Shown here: positions 27,708-36,766 of the stretch, one piece after another
How the letters are laid out: each line of letters opens with the position of its first letter
Numbering within the stretch: position 1 is the first letter of the stretch
Assembly: GCA_041660045.1 (NCBI GenBank)
Contig: JBAZXA010000014.1
Span: forward strand, 1-64,000
From: WM-3-3 sp041660045
Lineage (GTDB): Bacteria > Pseudomonadota > Gammaproteobacteria > Methylococcales > Methylomonadaceae
DNA: 64,000 nucleotides
Direction of reading: 5' to 3'
Notes under the pieces: model-generated
The model's input: only the letters and a program-made list of their open reading frames with translations
Told to the model about the DNA's origin: nothing
The model's database searches: none
Position numbers and translations under genes: made by a program

Positions 27708-28469
27708 ATGCTTTTGGATTTTTCCCTGAACCAACTCTTTTGCCTAAGCTTGGTGTTTATCTGGACCGGCTTTGTTAGAACCGGGCTTGGTTTCGGCGGA
27801 GCCGCACTGGGCTTGCCATTAATGCTGTTTATACAAGACCAACCGCTGTTATGGTTACCGATTATTGGTGTGCATTTGTTGTTTTTTTCTGGCTTAACCC
27901 TATTTAACCGCCTACATAATGTCGATTGGCGGTATTTGCGCCGCACCCTGATTTATATTATTCCTTCAGCCTTAATCGGCATATTTGGCTTAATTAGCCT
28001 ACCAGCGCTCTGGCTTAATAGCTTAATCTATTCCATCACCTTGTTTTACGGCTTTATGTGGCTGTTTAACCGTGGCATCCAAAGCCACCACCTCTGGGCG
28101 GACCGGTTACTACTAGTAATCGGCGGCTATATCGCTGGTATTTCCTTATCTGGTGCGCCCTTAATGGTAGCTGTCTACATGCGTAACGTTAACATGCAAA
28201 AACTGCGCGATACGTTATTTGTGCTCTGGTTTATCTTAGTCAGCATTAAAATGACAACCTTCATCCTCTTGTCCATAGATTTGCATCTGCAAACCGCGTT
28301 GTTATTACTGCCCATTGCCGCAGTTGGGCATATCCTCGGTTTAAAAGCCCACCTAGCCATAATGCGTAACGACTTAGTCTTCAAACGCTGGATTGGCGGC
28401 GGCTTAGTCACCATAAGCATGCTGGGCTTATGGCATTTGTTAACGCCTTTTTTGGTTGGTGTTTTATGA
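27708..28469 (+). CDS. TauE/SafE-family membrane permease
   Basis: 253 residues with about eight membrane helices. The first half has WTGFVRTGLGFGGAALGLPL and LPIIGVHLLFFSGLTLF, and the second copy begins LVIGGYIAGISLSGAPLMV; this internal duplication with Gly/Ala-rich helix starts is the TauE/SafE pattern. Family members export or import sulfonates, sulfoacetate or other organic anions. The substrate here is unknown. Length is normal. Confidence 0.82.
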   Translation: MLLDFSLNQLFCLSLVFIWTGFVRTGLGFGGAALGLPLMLFIQDQPLLWLPIIGVHLLFFSGLTLFNRLHNVDWRYLRRTLIYIIPSALIGIFGLISLPALWLNSLIYSITLFYGFMWLFNRGIQSHHLWADRLLLVIGGYIAGISLSGAPLMVAVYMRNVNMQKLRDTLFVLWFILVSIKMTTFILLSIDLHLQTALLLLPIAAVGHILGLKAHLAIMRNDLVFKRWIGGGLVTISMLGLWHLLTPFLVGVL

Positions 28470-28685
28470 GTAGTTAAATTAGCAAATACAATTATCCACT
28501 AAAACGGGATATAGTAAAAAGCGGACTACAACAGCTGCAGCCGAGGAACAGCAGCTTATTTAAAGACAACTCAGCGTGGAATAAACAAGTTTAAAGTGCG
28601 GTTTTAGCAACCAGCGTCAACCGGTTCAGATTATGGTTCGCCATATCCACACAATCTAACCTTAAACCTTAATTGTTAGGCCAGC

Positions 28686-29069
28686 TTATAACTTCCGCGC
28701 CTCTGTCCATAGCCGCGCTTTACCCACCAGCTGAAACCAAGCCTCAAACTTGGACCGATGCTGCTCAAATGGCTCGGATAGCTTTTGACGAGGGTCTTGA
28801 CTGAGAAAATACGCCATACCTTCCATAAACCATTAGGGTTCACGCCAAGCTTTTATCATCCCTAACTTTTCGTTCTGCAGTTAGTGAATCATTTCATGGC
28901 GCACATAATATGATTTCCATGCGCGAGGACTGATAACCATGCCGAAAGTGCCAATAGTCGCGCCCGAACGCTTTCCTAATCCAAAAGATTGGAAGCAAAT
29001 AATTGTAAGCTTCAAACAATATTGCTGAAATTCAAATGAAACGTCTAGAAGCGGCGTAACTTCGCGTGA
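28686..29069 (-). pseudogene. Decayed HExxH metallopeptidase-like gene
   Basis: One minus-strand frame from about 29069 to the TAA at 28686 reads like a conserved protein but is broken by two in-frame TAA codons, at 28881-28883 and 28833-28835. Between the stops it keeps protein-like sequence: GKRSGATIGTFGMVISPRAW, YYVRHEMIH (stop) LQNEKLGMIKAWREP (stop) WFMEGMAYFLSQDPR, then EQHRSKFEAWFQLVGKARLW. HEMIH fits the HExxH zinc site and the following WFMEGMAY supplies a later Glu, as in gluzincin-type peptidases. No start codon or N-terminal part remains. It is therefore a remnant of a longer gene. The remaining 28470-28685 shows nothing. Confidence 0.72.
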
Positions 29070-29092
29070 AAAATGTTACTCAATAACAAGGA

Positions 29093-29959
29093 CTATTCAA
29101 TATTCTGCACCTGCTCACGCATTTGTTCTATAAGTACTTTAAGCTCTATGGCGATTTGGGTCATGTCTTTGTCGGCAGATTTTGACCCTAAGGTGTTGGC
29201 TTCGCGATTGAGCTCTTGCATTAAAAAGTCTAGGCGGCGGCCGACGGCATCGTTTTGGTTTAAGGTGTTTATCACTTCATGGATATGGCTTTGTAAACGG
29301 TCCAACTCTTCAGCGACATCCAATTTTTGGGCTAAAAAAACCAACTCTTGTTCTAGTCTGTCAAAGCTGGGTTCAACCGCCAATTCTTGGATTCGGCTGG
29401 TTAATTTATTGCGGATTTGTAGTAAAACTTGGGGTAAGCGTAAACTGGCCTCTTCAACATAATGTTGCATTTTATGGCAACGGGTTTCTAATAAGGCTTT
29501 CAGCTGGCTGCCTTCGCGTTCCCTGGCCTCCAGAAATTGCTTTAAGGTATTGTTGAGCAAGCCTGAAATTCCGCTGGCCAGCTCGTCTTTGTCAACATCG
29601 GGTTCTAGCTGGATACCAGGAAACGCCAGCACTTCCAGGGCTGAAAACCTGGCAGCGGCATGCATTTGCTGTTCAATTTGCTGGGTTGCCGTTAGCAAAG
29701 CCGCCACTGCGCTGGTATTTATAACAATTTGCGGGCTATTTTTTAGCTGTTTTGCATAACTCACGGTACACTCAATTTTACCACGCTTAAGCTGTTCCGC
29801 TATTTGCGTACGCAACTCGGCTTCAATAAAACGCAGGCGTTCCGGTAGCTTTAGGCTGATATCACAATAGCGATGGTTAACTGAGCGTAGCTCACAGTTA
29901 TATGGCATACCTGCAATTTCTGCGCTGCAGTTGGCAAATGCGGTCATACTTCTAATCAT
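29093..29959 (-). CDS. yicC: YicC-family endoribonuclease
   Basis: 288 residues. The family is defined by the start MIRSMTAFA, the segment CELRSVNHRYCDISLKLPER, and the end FLMQELNREANTLGSKSADK plus VLIEQMREQVQNIE, all present. E. coli YicC is a small-RNA-related endoribonuclease. Length is normal. The gene is divergent from the kinase gene with a 44-base gap, so promoters overlap in that small space. Confidence 0.95.
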   Translation of the reverse strand: MIRSMTAFANCSAEIAGMPYNCELRSVNHRYCDISLKLPERLRFIEAELRTQIAEQLKRGKIECTVSYAKQLKNSPQIVINTSAVAALLTATQQIEQQMHAAARFSALEVLAFPGIQLEPDVDKDELASGISGLLNNTLKQFLEAREREGSQLKALLETRCHKMQHYVEEASLRLPQVLLQIRNKLTSRIQELAVEPSFDRLEQELVFLAQKLDVAEELDRLQSHIHEVINTLNQNDAVGRRLDFLMQELNREANTLGSKSADKDMTQIAIELKVLIEQMREQVQNIE

Positions 29960-30003
29960 TTTTTAACCTATAATTGCTGTGGATAAATCCAACTAGCGTG
30001 ACA

Positions 30004-30903
30004 ATGGCAGAGTATTACGACCCCAAGACTTACCCTGAAGAGTGGAATTACCTTCAATCTGGCACCATTATAGATCAGTACATGATTGAGCGGGAATTAG
30101 CGCATGGCGGATTTAGCTCGGTATACTTGGCGCGTCAGTTAGAAGACCAGTTCCAGGTGGCCATAAAAGAATATTTGCCGCGTAAATTGGCGCACCGGAC
30201 ATGGAATAATGTCGTCACCACCAATAATGATGAATTATTAACCTTATTTCGCCGTGGCCGGGCTTTGTTTTTTGAGGAAGCGAAAGTACTCGCTACATTA
30301 AAACACCCGAATATTGTTGAAGTCACGAATTTTTTTGAAGCTAACTCAACAGCGTATATGGTGATGACCTATGACTATGGCATCACCTTAGATAAAATTT
30401 TAAGCAAAAAACTACTACCAATTTCTGAGCAATTCCTGCTGACGGTATTTACCAGTTTGCTGGCTGGCGTAGGCCATATCCATGACCACCATTATGTACA
30501 TTTGGACATTAAACCCGCCAATATTTTAATACGCCCGGGCAATGATGCCTTGCTACTTGATTTTGGCGCGATCCAAACTTATCCAAACCCAAAAATAAAC
30601 CGCCAGAGCAAGGTCTTAACCAAAGGCTTTTCCCCGATTGAACAACACATGCCAAATGCTCATCTAGGGCCTTGGACGGATATCTATGCCATCGGCGCGA
30701 GTATTAGGGCCTGTATTGAATATAAAGCACCCTTGCCGGCCATAGACAGGGCCAACCAAGATAACCTTGCCCCAGCCGCCAAAATGTTTAAGCGCAAATT
30801 TTCTGATGCTTTTTTATCAGCTATTGATTGGGCCATGCAAGTGCAGCCAGAACAGCGCCCACAAAGCATCACAGAACTCCAACAAGCCCTGCTGGGAGGA
30901 TAA
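30004..30903 (+). CDS. Serine/threonine protein kinase (Hanks type), cytoplasmic
   Basis: 299 residues from ATG 30004. The kinase core is complete: glycine-rich loop LAHGGFSSVYLA, lysine in VAIKEYLP, alpha-C Glu in FFEEAKVLATLKHPNIVEV, catalytic loop HLDIKPANILI, DFG in LLDFGAIQ, and the APE equivalent GFSPIEQH. The Arg before the catalytic Asp is replaced by Leu (HLD not HRD), so activation-loop control may differ. There is no membrane helix or sensor domain, unlike PknB. It is placed between yicC and rph, and its substrate is unknown. Confidence 0.92.
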   Translation: MAEYYDPKTYPEEWNYLQSGTIIDQYMIERELAHGGFSSVYLARQLEDQFQVAIKEYLPRKLAHRTWNNVVTTNNDELLTLFRRGRALFFEEAKVLATLKHPNIVEVTNFFEANSTAYMVMTYDYGITLDKILSKKLLPISEQFLLTVFTSLLAGVGHIHDHHYVHLDIKPANILIRPGNDALLLDFGAIQTYPNPKINRQSKVLTKGFSPIEQHMPNAHLGPWTDIYAIGASIRACIEYKAPLPAIDRANQDNLAPAAKMFKRKFSDAFLSAIDWAMQVQPEQRPQSITELQQALLGG

Positions 30904-30964
30904 TCCAAAACGGAGCGTTCGTAGTTCAGGTATACTGTGACAATTTATTAGAGTGGAAGAACGT

Positions 30965-31690
30965 ATGAGACCAAGCGGACGCAAAGCAGACCAATTAAGG
31001 GATATAAAATTCACCTGTGGCTATACTAAACATGCCGAAGGTTCCGTTTTGGTCGAATTTGGCGATACCCGGGTTTTATGCACCGCTAGTGTAGAAAACC
31101 ACGTTCCGCGTTTTCTTAAAGGTAAGGGTGAAGGCTGGATTACCGCGGAATACGGCATGTTACCGCGTTCTACCCATAGCCGTATGGGACGCGAAGCCAG
31201 TAATGGCAAACAAGGCGGCCGTACTTTAGAAATACAGCGCTTAATTGGCCGGTCTTTACGGGCAGCGGTGGATTTAAAAGCTGTTGGCGAAAACACCATC
31301 ACGATTGATTGCGATGTCTTACAAGCCGATGGCGGTACACGTACCGCGTCAATTACCGGTGGTTTTGTTGCCTTATCGTTAGCCGTACAAAAAATGTTGG
31401 CGCGTAAACAAATTAAGCTTAACCCGGTACATGGGCAAGTGGCGTCAGTATCTGTGGGCATTTATAATGGCGTAGCCGTGCTAGACCTTGATTATGCAGA
31501 AGACAGTAATGCGGAAACCGATATGAACGTGGTGATGAATGATGCCGCAGCATTTATAGAGGTTCAAGGTACAGCCGAAGGCCATGCCTTTAGAAAAGAA
31601 GAATTAAATACCATGTTAGAATTAGCAGGCCAAGGGATTAACCAGCTGCTAGAAAAACAACGTGCAGCCCTGGAACTGCATAACCGTTAA
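30965..31690 (+). CDS. rph: Ribonuclease PH
   Basis: 241 residues from the ATG at 30965, the family's MRPSGRKADQLR start; a GTG 12 bases earlier is less likely. Motifs are GEGWITAEYGMLPRSTHSR, RSLRAAVDLKAVGENTI, CDVLQADGGTRTASITGG and VLDLDYAEDSNAETDMNVVM, covering the phosphate- and RNA-binding sites. The enzyme trims the 3' ends of tRNA precursors with phosphate. No frameshift is seen, unlike the well-known E. coli K-12 rph lesion. It precedes rdgB by five bases. Confidence 0.97.
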   Translation: MRPSGRKADQLRDIKFTCGYTKHAEGSVLVEFGDTRVLCTASVENHVPRFLKGKGEGWITAEYGMLPRSTHSRMGREASNGKQGGRTLEIQRLIGRSLRAAVDLKAVGENTITIDCDVLQADGGTRTASITGGFVALSLAVQKMLARKQIKLNPVHGQVASVSVGIYNGVAVLDLDYAEDSNAETDMNVVMNDAAAFIEVQGTAEGHAFRKEELNTMLELAGQGINQLLEKQRAALELHNR

Positions 31691-31695
31691 ATCAC

Positions 31696-32304
31696 ATGGT
31701 TATATGCAACGGACTAGACCTAGTGCTGGCCACGGGTAATACTGGCAAAATAAAGGAATTTCAAGCTTTATTAGCGGATTACCACATTATTGGGCAAGCA
31801 CAACACCAAGTGCCCGAATGTGAAGAAACCGGCCTAAGCTTTGTTGAAAACGCCATATTAAAAGCCCGAAATGCTTCGTTATATAGTCACTTGCCTGCCT
31901 TAGCCGATGATTCCGGCCTTGTTGTGGATGCCTTGGATGGCGCGCCAGGAATTTATTCTGCGCGCTATGCTGGCCAAGGTGCGAGTGACCCAGAGAATAT
32001 TGAAAAGTTATTACAGGCTATGGCCGAAGTACCTTCAACGCAACGCAGCGCCCGCTTTATTTGCGTGTTGGTGTTTATGGCTAGCGCTCAAGATCCATGC
32101 CCCATTATTGCCCAAGGCGTGTGGGAAGGTAGCATTTTAACGCAGCCGATAGGCGAAAATGGTTTTGGCTATGATCCCATTTTTGGCTTGCCCGATCAGC
32201 CTTGTTCGGCGGCACAATTAAGCCCTGAAGCAAAAAATCGCCTTAGCCACCGGGCTATGGCCTTAACCGATTTACGCCTAAGGTTAAAGGCGTTACAGGC
32301 TTGA
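31696..32304 (+). CDS. rdgB: XTP/dITP diphosphatase (RdgB/HAM1)
   Basis: 202 residues removing non-canonical purine nucleoside triphosphates (XTP, dITP). The motifs are LVLATGNTGKIKEFQALL, FVENAILKAR, DDSGLVVDALDGAPGIYSA, ENGFGYDPIFGLP and the closing NRLSHRAMAL. Length is normal. The rph-rdgB order is common in gammaproteobacteria and the genes should be cotranscribed. Confidence 0.96.
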   Translation: MVICNGLDLVLATGNTGKIKEFQALLADYHIIGQAQHQVPECEETGLSFVENAILKARNASLYSHLPALADDSGLVVDALDGAPGIYSARYAGQGASDPENIEKLLQAMAEVPSTQRSARFICVLVFMASAQDPCPIIAQGVWEGSILTQPIGENGFGYDPIFGLPDQPCSAAQLSPEAKNRLSHRAMALTDLRLRLKALQA

Positions 32305-32338
32305 CCACTAGCATCAGCCCCTATATTTGAATCGGCTT

Positions 32339-33409
32339 ATGGATGCCGTTTTTAAAATTGCCCGCCAATTTGTCGATAACGCAGCAATAACGCAGATCAC
32401 CGCGCTAGGCAACGGTTTAATCAACGATACCTTTCAGGTAGATAGCCCCTCTTTGCAGTTTGTGCTCCAGCGTATTAACCCCCGCGTTTTTCCTAAGCCG
32501 CAGTGGATTCTTGAAAATATGGCGCTGGCTCACCAACATATACAACAAAAACCGGTGGATTCGGTAAAATTACGCTGGCCAAAACTGTTACCAGCCTCTG
32601 GCAGGCACTATGTGGTAGATAAAGCAGGCCATTTTTGGCGCGCGCTGGAATATATCACTAACACGCAAAGTATAGAACACATTACGAAAGCACAAGAAGC
32701 ACAACAGGCCGGCTTTTCGTTAGCGCATTTTCACCGTTTGCTCAGTGACCTTCAGCCACAAACCTTGCATGACACCTTACCTGGCTTTCATATCACACCC
32801 GCCTATTTAAGCCGTTATCAGCACCTTGCAATAGCCGACCCGACATTATTAACTTCCACAGAGAGCCAATACTGCCTAACCGCGATTAAAACGTTTGCAG
32901 CAGTAGCAGAGGTTTTGGAATCTGCCAAACACCAAGGTTTATTAAGCCTGCGCGTAATCCATGGCGACCCTAAACTAAATAATTTTTTGTTTGATCAAAC
33001 TAGCCAACAAATTGTCAGCTTGATCGATTTAGACACCCTAAAGCCTGGCTTGGTGCATTATGATATTGGTGATTGTTTACGTTCCTGCTGCTTACGCTTA
33101 AATCCGGTAAGTTTTGATGTGAGTTTGGCGGAAATTATTTTACGGGCTTATTTAACTGAAGCGGCCAGCTTTTTTACTGAACAGGATTACCAGTATCTTT
33201 ATCCGGCTATCGAATTGATAGCGTTTGAACTAGGCCTGCGGTTTTTTACCGATTATTTAGAAGGTAATGTTTATTTTAAAGTGACTACGCCTGAGCAAAA
33301 CCTCACGCGGGCGCTAGGCCAATTTCAGTTGTGTGCCAGTATCCGGCAGCAGCAAGCGGAAATTAAGGCGGTGATTACAGGTATTAAACATGAGCTCAAC
33401 AAATCCTAA
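32339..33409 (+). CDS. APH-fold phosphotransferase, possible N-acetylhexosamine/sugar kinase
   Basis: About 356 residues from ATG 32339; an in-frame TTG at 32327 is an alternative. The aminoglycoside-phosphotransferase fold is shown by GLINDTFQVDSPSLQFVLQR near the N-terminus, the catalytic loop VIHGDPKLNNFLF and the metal-binding SLIDLDTLKPGL. The combination QRINPRVFPKPQWILENM and the HGDPKLNN loop resembles kinases of the NahK (N-acetylhexosamine 1-kinase) type. The actual substrate is not certain. It ends within the start of the MOSC gene (20-base overlap). Confidence 0.8.
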   Translation: MDAVFKIARQFVDNAAITQITALGNGLINDTFQVDSPSLQFVLQRINPRVFPKPQWILENMALAHQHIQQKPVDSVKLRWPKLLPASGRHYVVDKAGHFWRALEYITNTQSIEHITKAQEAQQAGFSLAHFHRLLSDLQPQTLHDTLPGFHITPAYLSRYQHLAIADPTLLTSTESQYCLTAIKTFAAVAEVLESAKHQGLLSLRVIHGDPKLNNFLFDQTSQQIVSLIDLDTLKPGLVHYDIGDCLRSCCLRLNPVSFDVSLAEIILRAYLTEAASFFTEQDYQYLYPAIELIAFELGLRFFTDYLEGNVYFKVTTPEQNLTRALGQFQLCASIRQQQAEIKAVITGIKHELNKS

Positions 33410-33917
33410 GTTAACCCTTGCTGAATTGATGGCCCAGTTCCCCCACCCTGGCGAGCTGGTTTGGATTGGTTTACGGCCAGCAAAATCACAGCCTATGCTC
33501 AGTGTTGCAGAAGTTTTTGCCGATAAAAACTCAGGTTTAACAGGCGACCGTTACCGTGGCCGGGACGCTAAGCGGCAAGTGACCTTGCTGCAATGGGAAC
33601 ATTTGGCAGTGCTTACCGCGCTGACAGGAAAAACGCTTAGCCCAGAGCTATTACGCCGAAATTTAGTGGTTAAAGGCCTTAACCTGTTAGCCTTAAAAAA
33701 CCACTATTTTCAAATTGGCTCTGCGGTGTTTAAAGGCACTGGCCAATGCCACCCTTGCTCTCGGATGGAGGTAATATTAGGTGCAGGCGGCTATAATGCC
33801 ATGCGTGGCCATGGCGGCTTAACTGCGGAAATTGTGGCAAGCGGTGATATACACATAGCTGATCCTGTTATTGCCTTACCCTTACATCCACAGGCTAATG
33901 ACAAAACGCTAACCTAG
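33390..33917 (+). CDS. MOSC-domain protein
   Basis: 175 residues. The MOSC (molybdenum cofactor sulfurase C-terminal) fold is shown by SGLTGDRYRGRDAKRQVTLL, LRRNLVVKGLNLLALKNHYF, GTGQCHPCSRMEVILGAG and the closing MRGHGGLTAEIV. The Cys in CHPC lies where the family keeps its conserved Cys. Stand-alone MOSC proteins handle Moco-bound sulfur or detoxify N-hydroxylated bases; the role here is not determined. It overlaps the phosphotransferase gene and so is coupled to it. Confidence 0.88.
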   Translation: MSSTNPKLTLAELMAQFPHPGELVWIGLRPAKSQPMLSVAEVFADKNSGLTGDRYRGRDAKRQVTLLQWEHLAVLTALTGKTLSPELLRRNLVVKGLNLLALKNHYFQIGSAVFKGTGQCHPCSRMEVILGAGGYNAMRGHGGLTAEIVASGDIHIADPVIALPLHPQANDKTLT

Positions 33918-33944
33918 TGTGGCCCTAGGCAACACAAAGAATGA

Positions 33945-34400
33945 TTATTTTATACGTTTTAAATATGGGGTATACAGTTGGTGTTCGCTGCGCAAATGAT
34001 GTAACCACCAGTTTTTTAGAAACTTTAATAACAATGTAGGATCTTGAAACTCAATGGACTCCCTGGCAGCAGCATCAATATCAATTAGAAATTTCTTTTG
34101 CAATTCAGCATGTTTTTTAAGGTCGGGGTAGCCTACTTTTTCTAACAAGCCTTCCTCAGTTTTAAAATGAAACATGGAATTACTTTTTATCATGGCTAAC
34201 GTTGGCCTTAACGCACCAACACCCCAGCCTTCTTGTATAAAGTAAAACAACGAGTTAATCGTAGCAACTATGGCACGGTGCTGTTCATCAATAATTGGAA
34301 TGTGCAGATTGCTGTCTTCTTGCCAGACTATGTAGAGGGTATTCATCATAATTTTGACCATACTGGGGCTTAACAAATCGTCTTTTAGTCTAGTACACAT
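33945..34400 (-). CDS. Bacteriohemerythrin
   Basis: Up to 151 residues; the true start may be the Met in MNTLYIVWQEDSNLHIPII, about 19 residues in. Di-iron ligands can be placed at IDEQHRAIVATIN (His, Glu), FHFKTEEGLLEKVGYP (His, Glu), HAELQKKF (His) and WWLHHLRSEHQLYTPYL (His, Asp-equivalent Glu region). Hemerythrins bind O2 and in methanotrophs are thought to supply O2 to methane monooxygenase or buffer iron; the link is inference. The gene is convergent to the MOSC gene. Confidence 0.9.
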   Translation of the reverse strand: MCTRLKDDLLSPSMVKIMMNTLYIVWQEDSNLHIPIIDEQHRAIVATINSLFYFIQEGWGVGALRPTLAMIKSNSMFHFKTEEGLLEKVGYPDLKKHAELQKKFLIDIDAAARESIEFQDPTLLLKFLKNWWLHHLRSEHQLYTPYLKRIK

Positions 34401-34502
34401 CTCATAGTTTGCAGGATACAGATGGGGTTTATTGCTGATGGCAGCCCTCTTACGCCACTTTATTTTTTCTTCGCGCTAAGCGCATTGTTTTAGGATTTGA
34501 TC

Positions 34503-35420
34503 TTGGAAGCGACTAAACCCTCACCCCAACGCCTGCCTTTATTAGGCTATAGTCTAGTTTTATTAGGTGCATTGGGCTTTTCAGCGAAAGCTATTTTCAT
34601 TAAATTGGCTTATGCCAACAGTGCTAACTTGGATGCGATTTCGCTTATGGCCTTGCGCATGCTGTTTTCATTACCCTTTTTTTTAGCCGTTGCCTGTTGG
34701 CAGCGCGTAAAGTCAGCGGGCTCACCACTAAGCCTAAAACAAGCCGGGGGAATTATTAGCTTAGGTTTAATGGGTTACTATATCGCCAGCTATTTTGATT
34801 TTTTGGGTTTACAACTGATTTCGGCTGGACTAGAACGGCTGATATTGTTTTTGTACCCTACTTTTGTCGTGATGTTTTCCGCGCTATTGTTTAAACGTGC
34901 TATCAACGCTTGGGTTTGGCTATCGCTAGTACTAAGTTATAGCGGGATGCTATTAGTCTTTATCGAACAAATTTCACTACAGGTATCAGGGCTGTTTTTA
35001 GGTTCAAGTTTTGTCTTAGCCAGTGCCTTGGTATTTAGCTTTTTTATTATGGGTAGTGGATTAATGGTGCATGATATTGGCTCTGCCCGATTTACAGCCT
35101 ATAGCATGACAGTCGCCTGCATCGCCACCTTGCTGCATTTTGTGTGTTTACATGGGCTAAATTTGCTGGATTTTTCACCACAAGTCTATGGCCTATCGCT
35201 ACTCATGGCGATTTTTTCTACGGTTTTACCCACTTTTTTTATGAATGCAGGTATCCATCGCATAGGCGCAGAACCTGCCGCCATCATCAGTAACACAGGC
35301 CCTATAGCAACCTTGGGCCTGGCTTATATTTTTCTTAATGAGGCCATTACCCTGGTGCAATTATCAGGGACGTTATTGGTGCTAGCTGGCGTTTACTTAG
35401 TGAGTCGGGTGAAAAGCTGA
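34503..35420 (+). CDS. EamA-family (DMT) transporter
   Basis: About 305 residues with ten membrane helices in two EamA repeats. The first has LLGALGFSAKAIFIKLAY and LISAGLERLILFLYPTFVV; the second ends with AAIISNTGPIATLGLAYIFL and LVQLSGTLLVLAGVYLV. No ATG fits; TTG at 34503 has an AGGA site seven bases upstream, and TTG 34497 is too close to it. Such proteins export amino acids or metabolites; the substrate is unknown. The 3' end overlaps the convergent PepSY gene by 28 bases. Confidence 0.87.
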   Translation: MEATKPSPQRLPLLGYSLVLLGALGFSAKAIFIKLAYANSANLDAISLMALRMLFSLPFFLAVACWQRVKSAGSPLSLKQAGGIISLGLMGYYIASYFDFLGLQLISAGLERLILFLYPTFVVMFSALLFKRAINAWVWLSLVLSYSGMLLVFIEQISLQVSGLFLGSSFVLASALVFSFFIMGSGLMVHDIGSARFTAYSMTVACIATLLHFVCLHGLNLLDFSPQVYGLSLLMAIFSTVLPTFFMNAGIHRIGAEPAAIISNTGPIATLGLAYIFLNEAITLVQLSGTLLVLAGVYLVSRVKS

Positions 35421-36712
35421 TGGGCTAATACGGTTAATTTATCAGCACTGGCTTTAATGACCGGTACTTGTTGCTTAAGGATAGGCAAAAGCCAGTGCGC
35501 CAAGCGTAACGCTAACCGATAACACGTATAACCCAATCGCTGGACAGCGGCCTTAATGCCAACATAATCAATCTGTCGGTCGCGTATTTTCCCGCGCCTA
35601 TGTAGCCAGTGCAGCAAACCTGTAAGGTAAAGTACTAGCGGTATAAAACCTGTCATAAACCACACCCGTCGGCCAGTGTCACCCAGGGCTTCACCCGTGT
35701 GCAGCGGCCACATCAAGCTAGCAAAACGCTGGCCAGTAGAAAACTCACCCGGATCCCGCACTTCCCGGATATGTCCACTCCAGCGGTCTACCCAAACCAT
35801 GGTTAAGGGGTGTTTTTGGTTAAGTTCGCGGCCTAGGCGTAAATTTACCCGGTATGTGCCCGTTTCACCAACAGGCGTAGTGATGCGTCGTAATTGTGAG
35901 CGTTTAAAAGCCCCACGGGCGATAAACTCTGCATCTTCCAGAACGATTGGCCGGTTATTCGGCTGCGCACTGCTACGGATGTTAGGTCCGTTATTGCCGT
36001 GCGTCATCGCGGTTGATTGGGTAAGGTTTTCTAACAACACCGGAAAACTCAGTTGAAAACCAGTAAACGCCAAAATTAATAAAGCGGGCGCACCCAAAAA
36101 TCCCAGCAGCTTATGACCATCAAATGCTAACTTTAATACGCCACTATTACAGCGCAACCTAAACGCAGTTTTTAATTGCGCGTATCCTGGCCACCATAAA
36201 TACAGCCCGGATAGTATCGACAGTAACATTAAAAAGCCAAGCCCACCCACGCATTGCCAGCCCCAACGCTCCATGCGCAATTGCGTGTGTAAATCCAGTA
36301 TCCAAGTGACTGTCGTTTGCCCCCAAAAACGGCTGGCCACCACTTCTGCGGTATAAGGGTTTACCGACACCATCAGCGGCGCATAGTATTCAAAAAATGT
36401 TTCACGCGGCTTGTCAAACCACGCGGTGATCATGCCATGGGGTGTACGTGGCATTTCTAGTGTCCACGCCCCTAGCCGGTTAGGGTGCTGCATGCGTACC
36501 GCAGCCATGATTTTATCTAACGGTAGGTAATCCGCCAATGGCTGATCAACCACTAATTGAGGGTTTAAAAGTTCATCCAGTTCATCGCGGTAAACACTAA
36601 TACTGCCTGTGATACCTAAGATAACGAAAAATAAACCGGCGCTGAGTGCCAAATATAAATGGATATTTAGCCAATTTGCCCGGCTAAACCTGCGGTATTT
36701 TACAATTTGCAT
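35393..36712 (-). CDS. PepSY-associated membrane protein (iron-uptake type)
   Basis: 439 residues with four main membrane helices: about 18-40 (LYLALSAGLFFVILGITGSI), 150-175, 200-225 and 345-370. The periplasmic parts carry PepSY-like segments; LDLHTQLRMERWGWQ between helices and PLHTGEALGDTGRRVWFMTG later are the family's conserved His-containing motifs. Members of this group are often encoded with TonB-dependent siderophore receptors and may reduce ferric siderophores at the inner membrane. Here no receptor is adjacent, but one with a shorter homologue lies about 9 kb away (45410). Confidence 0.88.
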   Translation of the reverse strand: MQIVKYRRFSRANWLNIHLYLALSAGLFFVILGITGSISVYRDELDELLNPQLVVDQPLADYLPLDKIMAAVRMQHPNRLGAWTLEMPRTPHGMITAWFDKPRETFFEYYAPLMVSVNPYTAEVVASRFWGQTTVTWILDLHTQLRMERWGWQCVGGLGFLMLLSILSGLYLWWPGYAQLKTAFRLRCNSGVLKLAFDGHKLLGFLGAPALLILAFTGFQLSFPVLLENLTQSTAMTHGNNGPNIRSSAQPNNRPIVLEDAEFIARGAFKRSQLRRITTPVGETGTYRVNLRLGRELNQKHPLTMVWVDRWSGHIREVRDPGEFSTGQRFASLMWPLHTGEALGDTGRRVWFMTGFIPLVLYLTGLLHWLHRRGKIRDRQIDYVGIKAAVQRLGYTCYRLALRLAHWLLPILKQQVPVIKASADKLTVLAHQLFTRLTK

Positions 36713-36766
36713 GCGATTAAGGTTTACAAGTAGCAGGCGCTATTGTCCCAGCTTGTAGACATAAGC

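Noticed and set aside
27584..27946. Open minus-strand frame overlapping the TauE/SafE gene
   Set aside because: Lies on the opposite strand of a clear membrane protein gene, has low-complexity Lys/Ser content and no start signal; a shadow.
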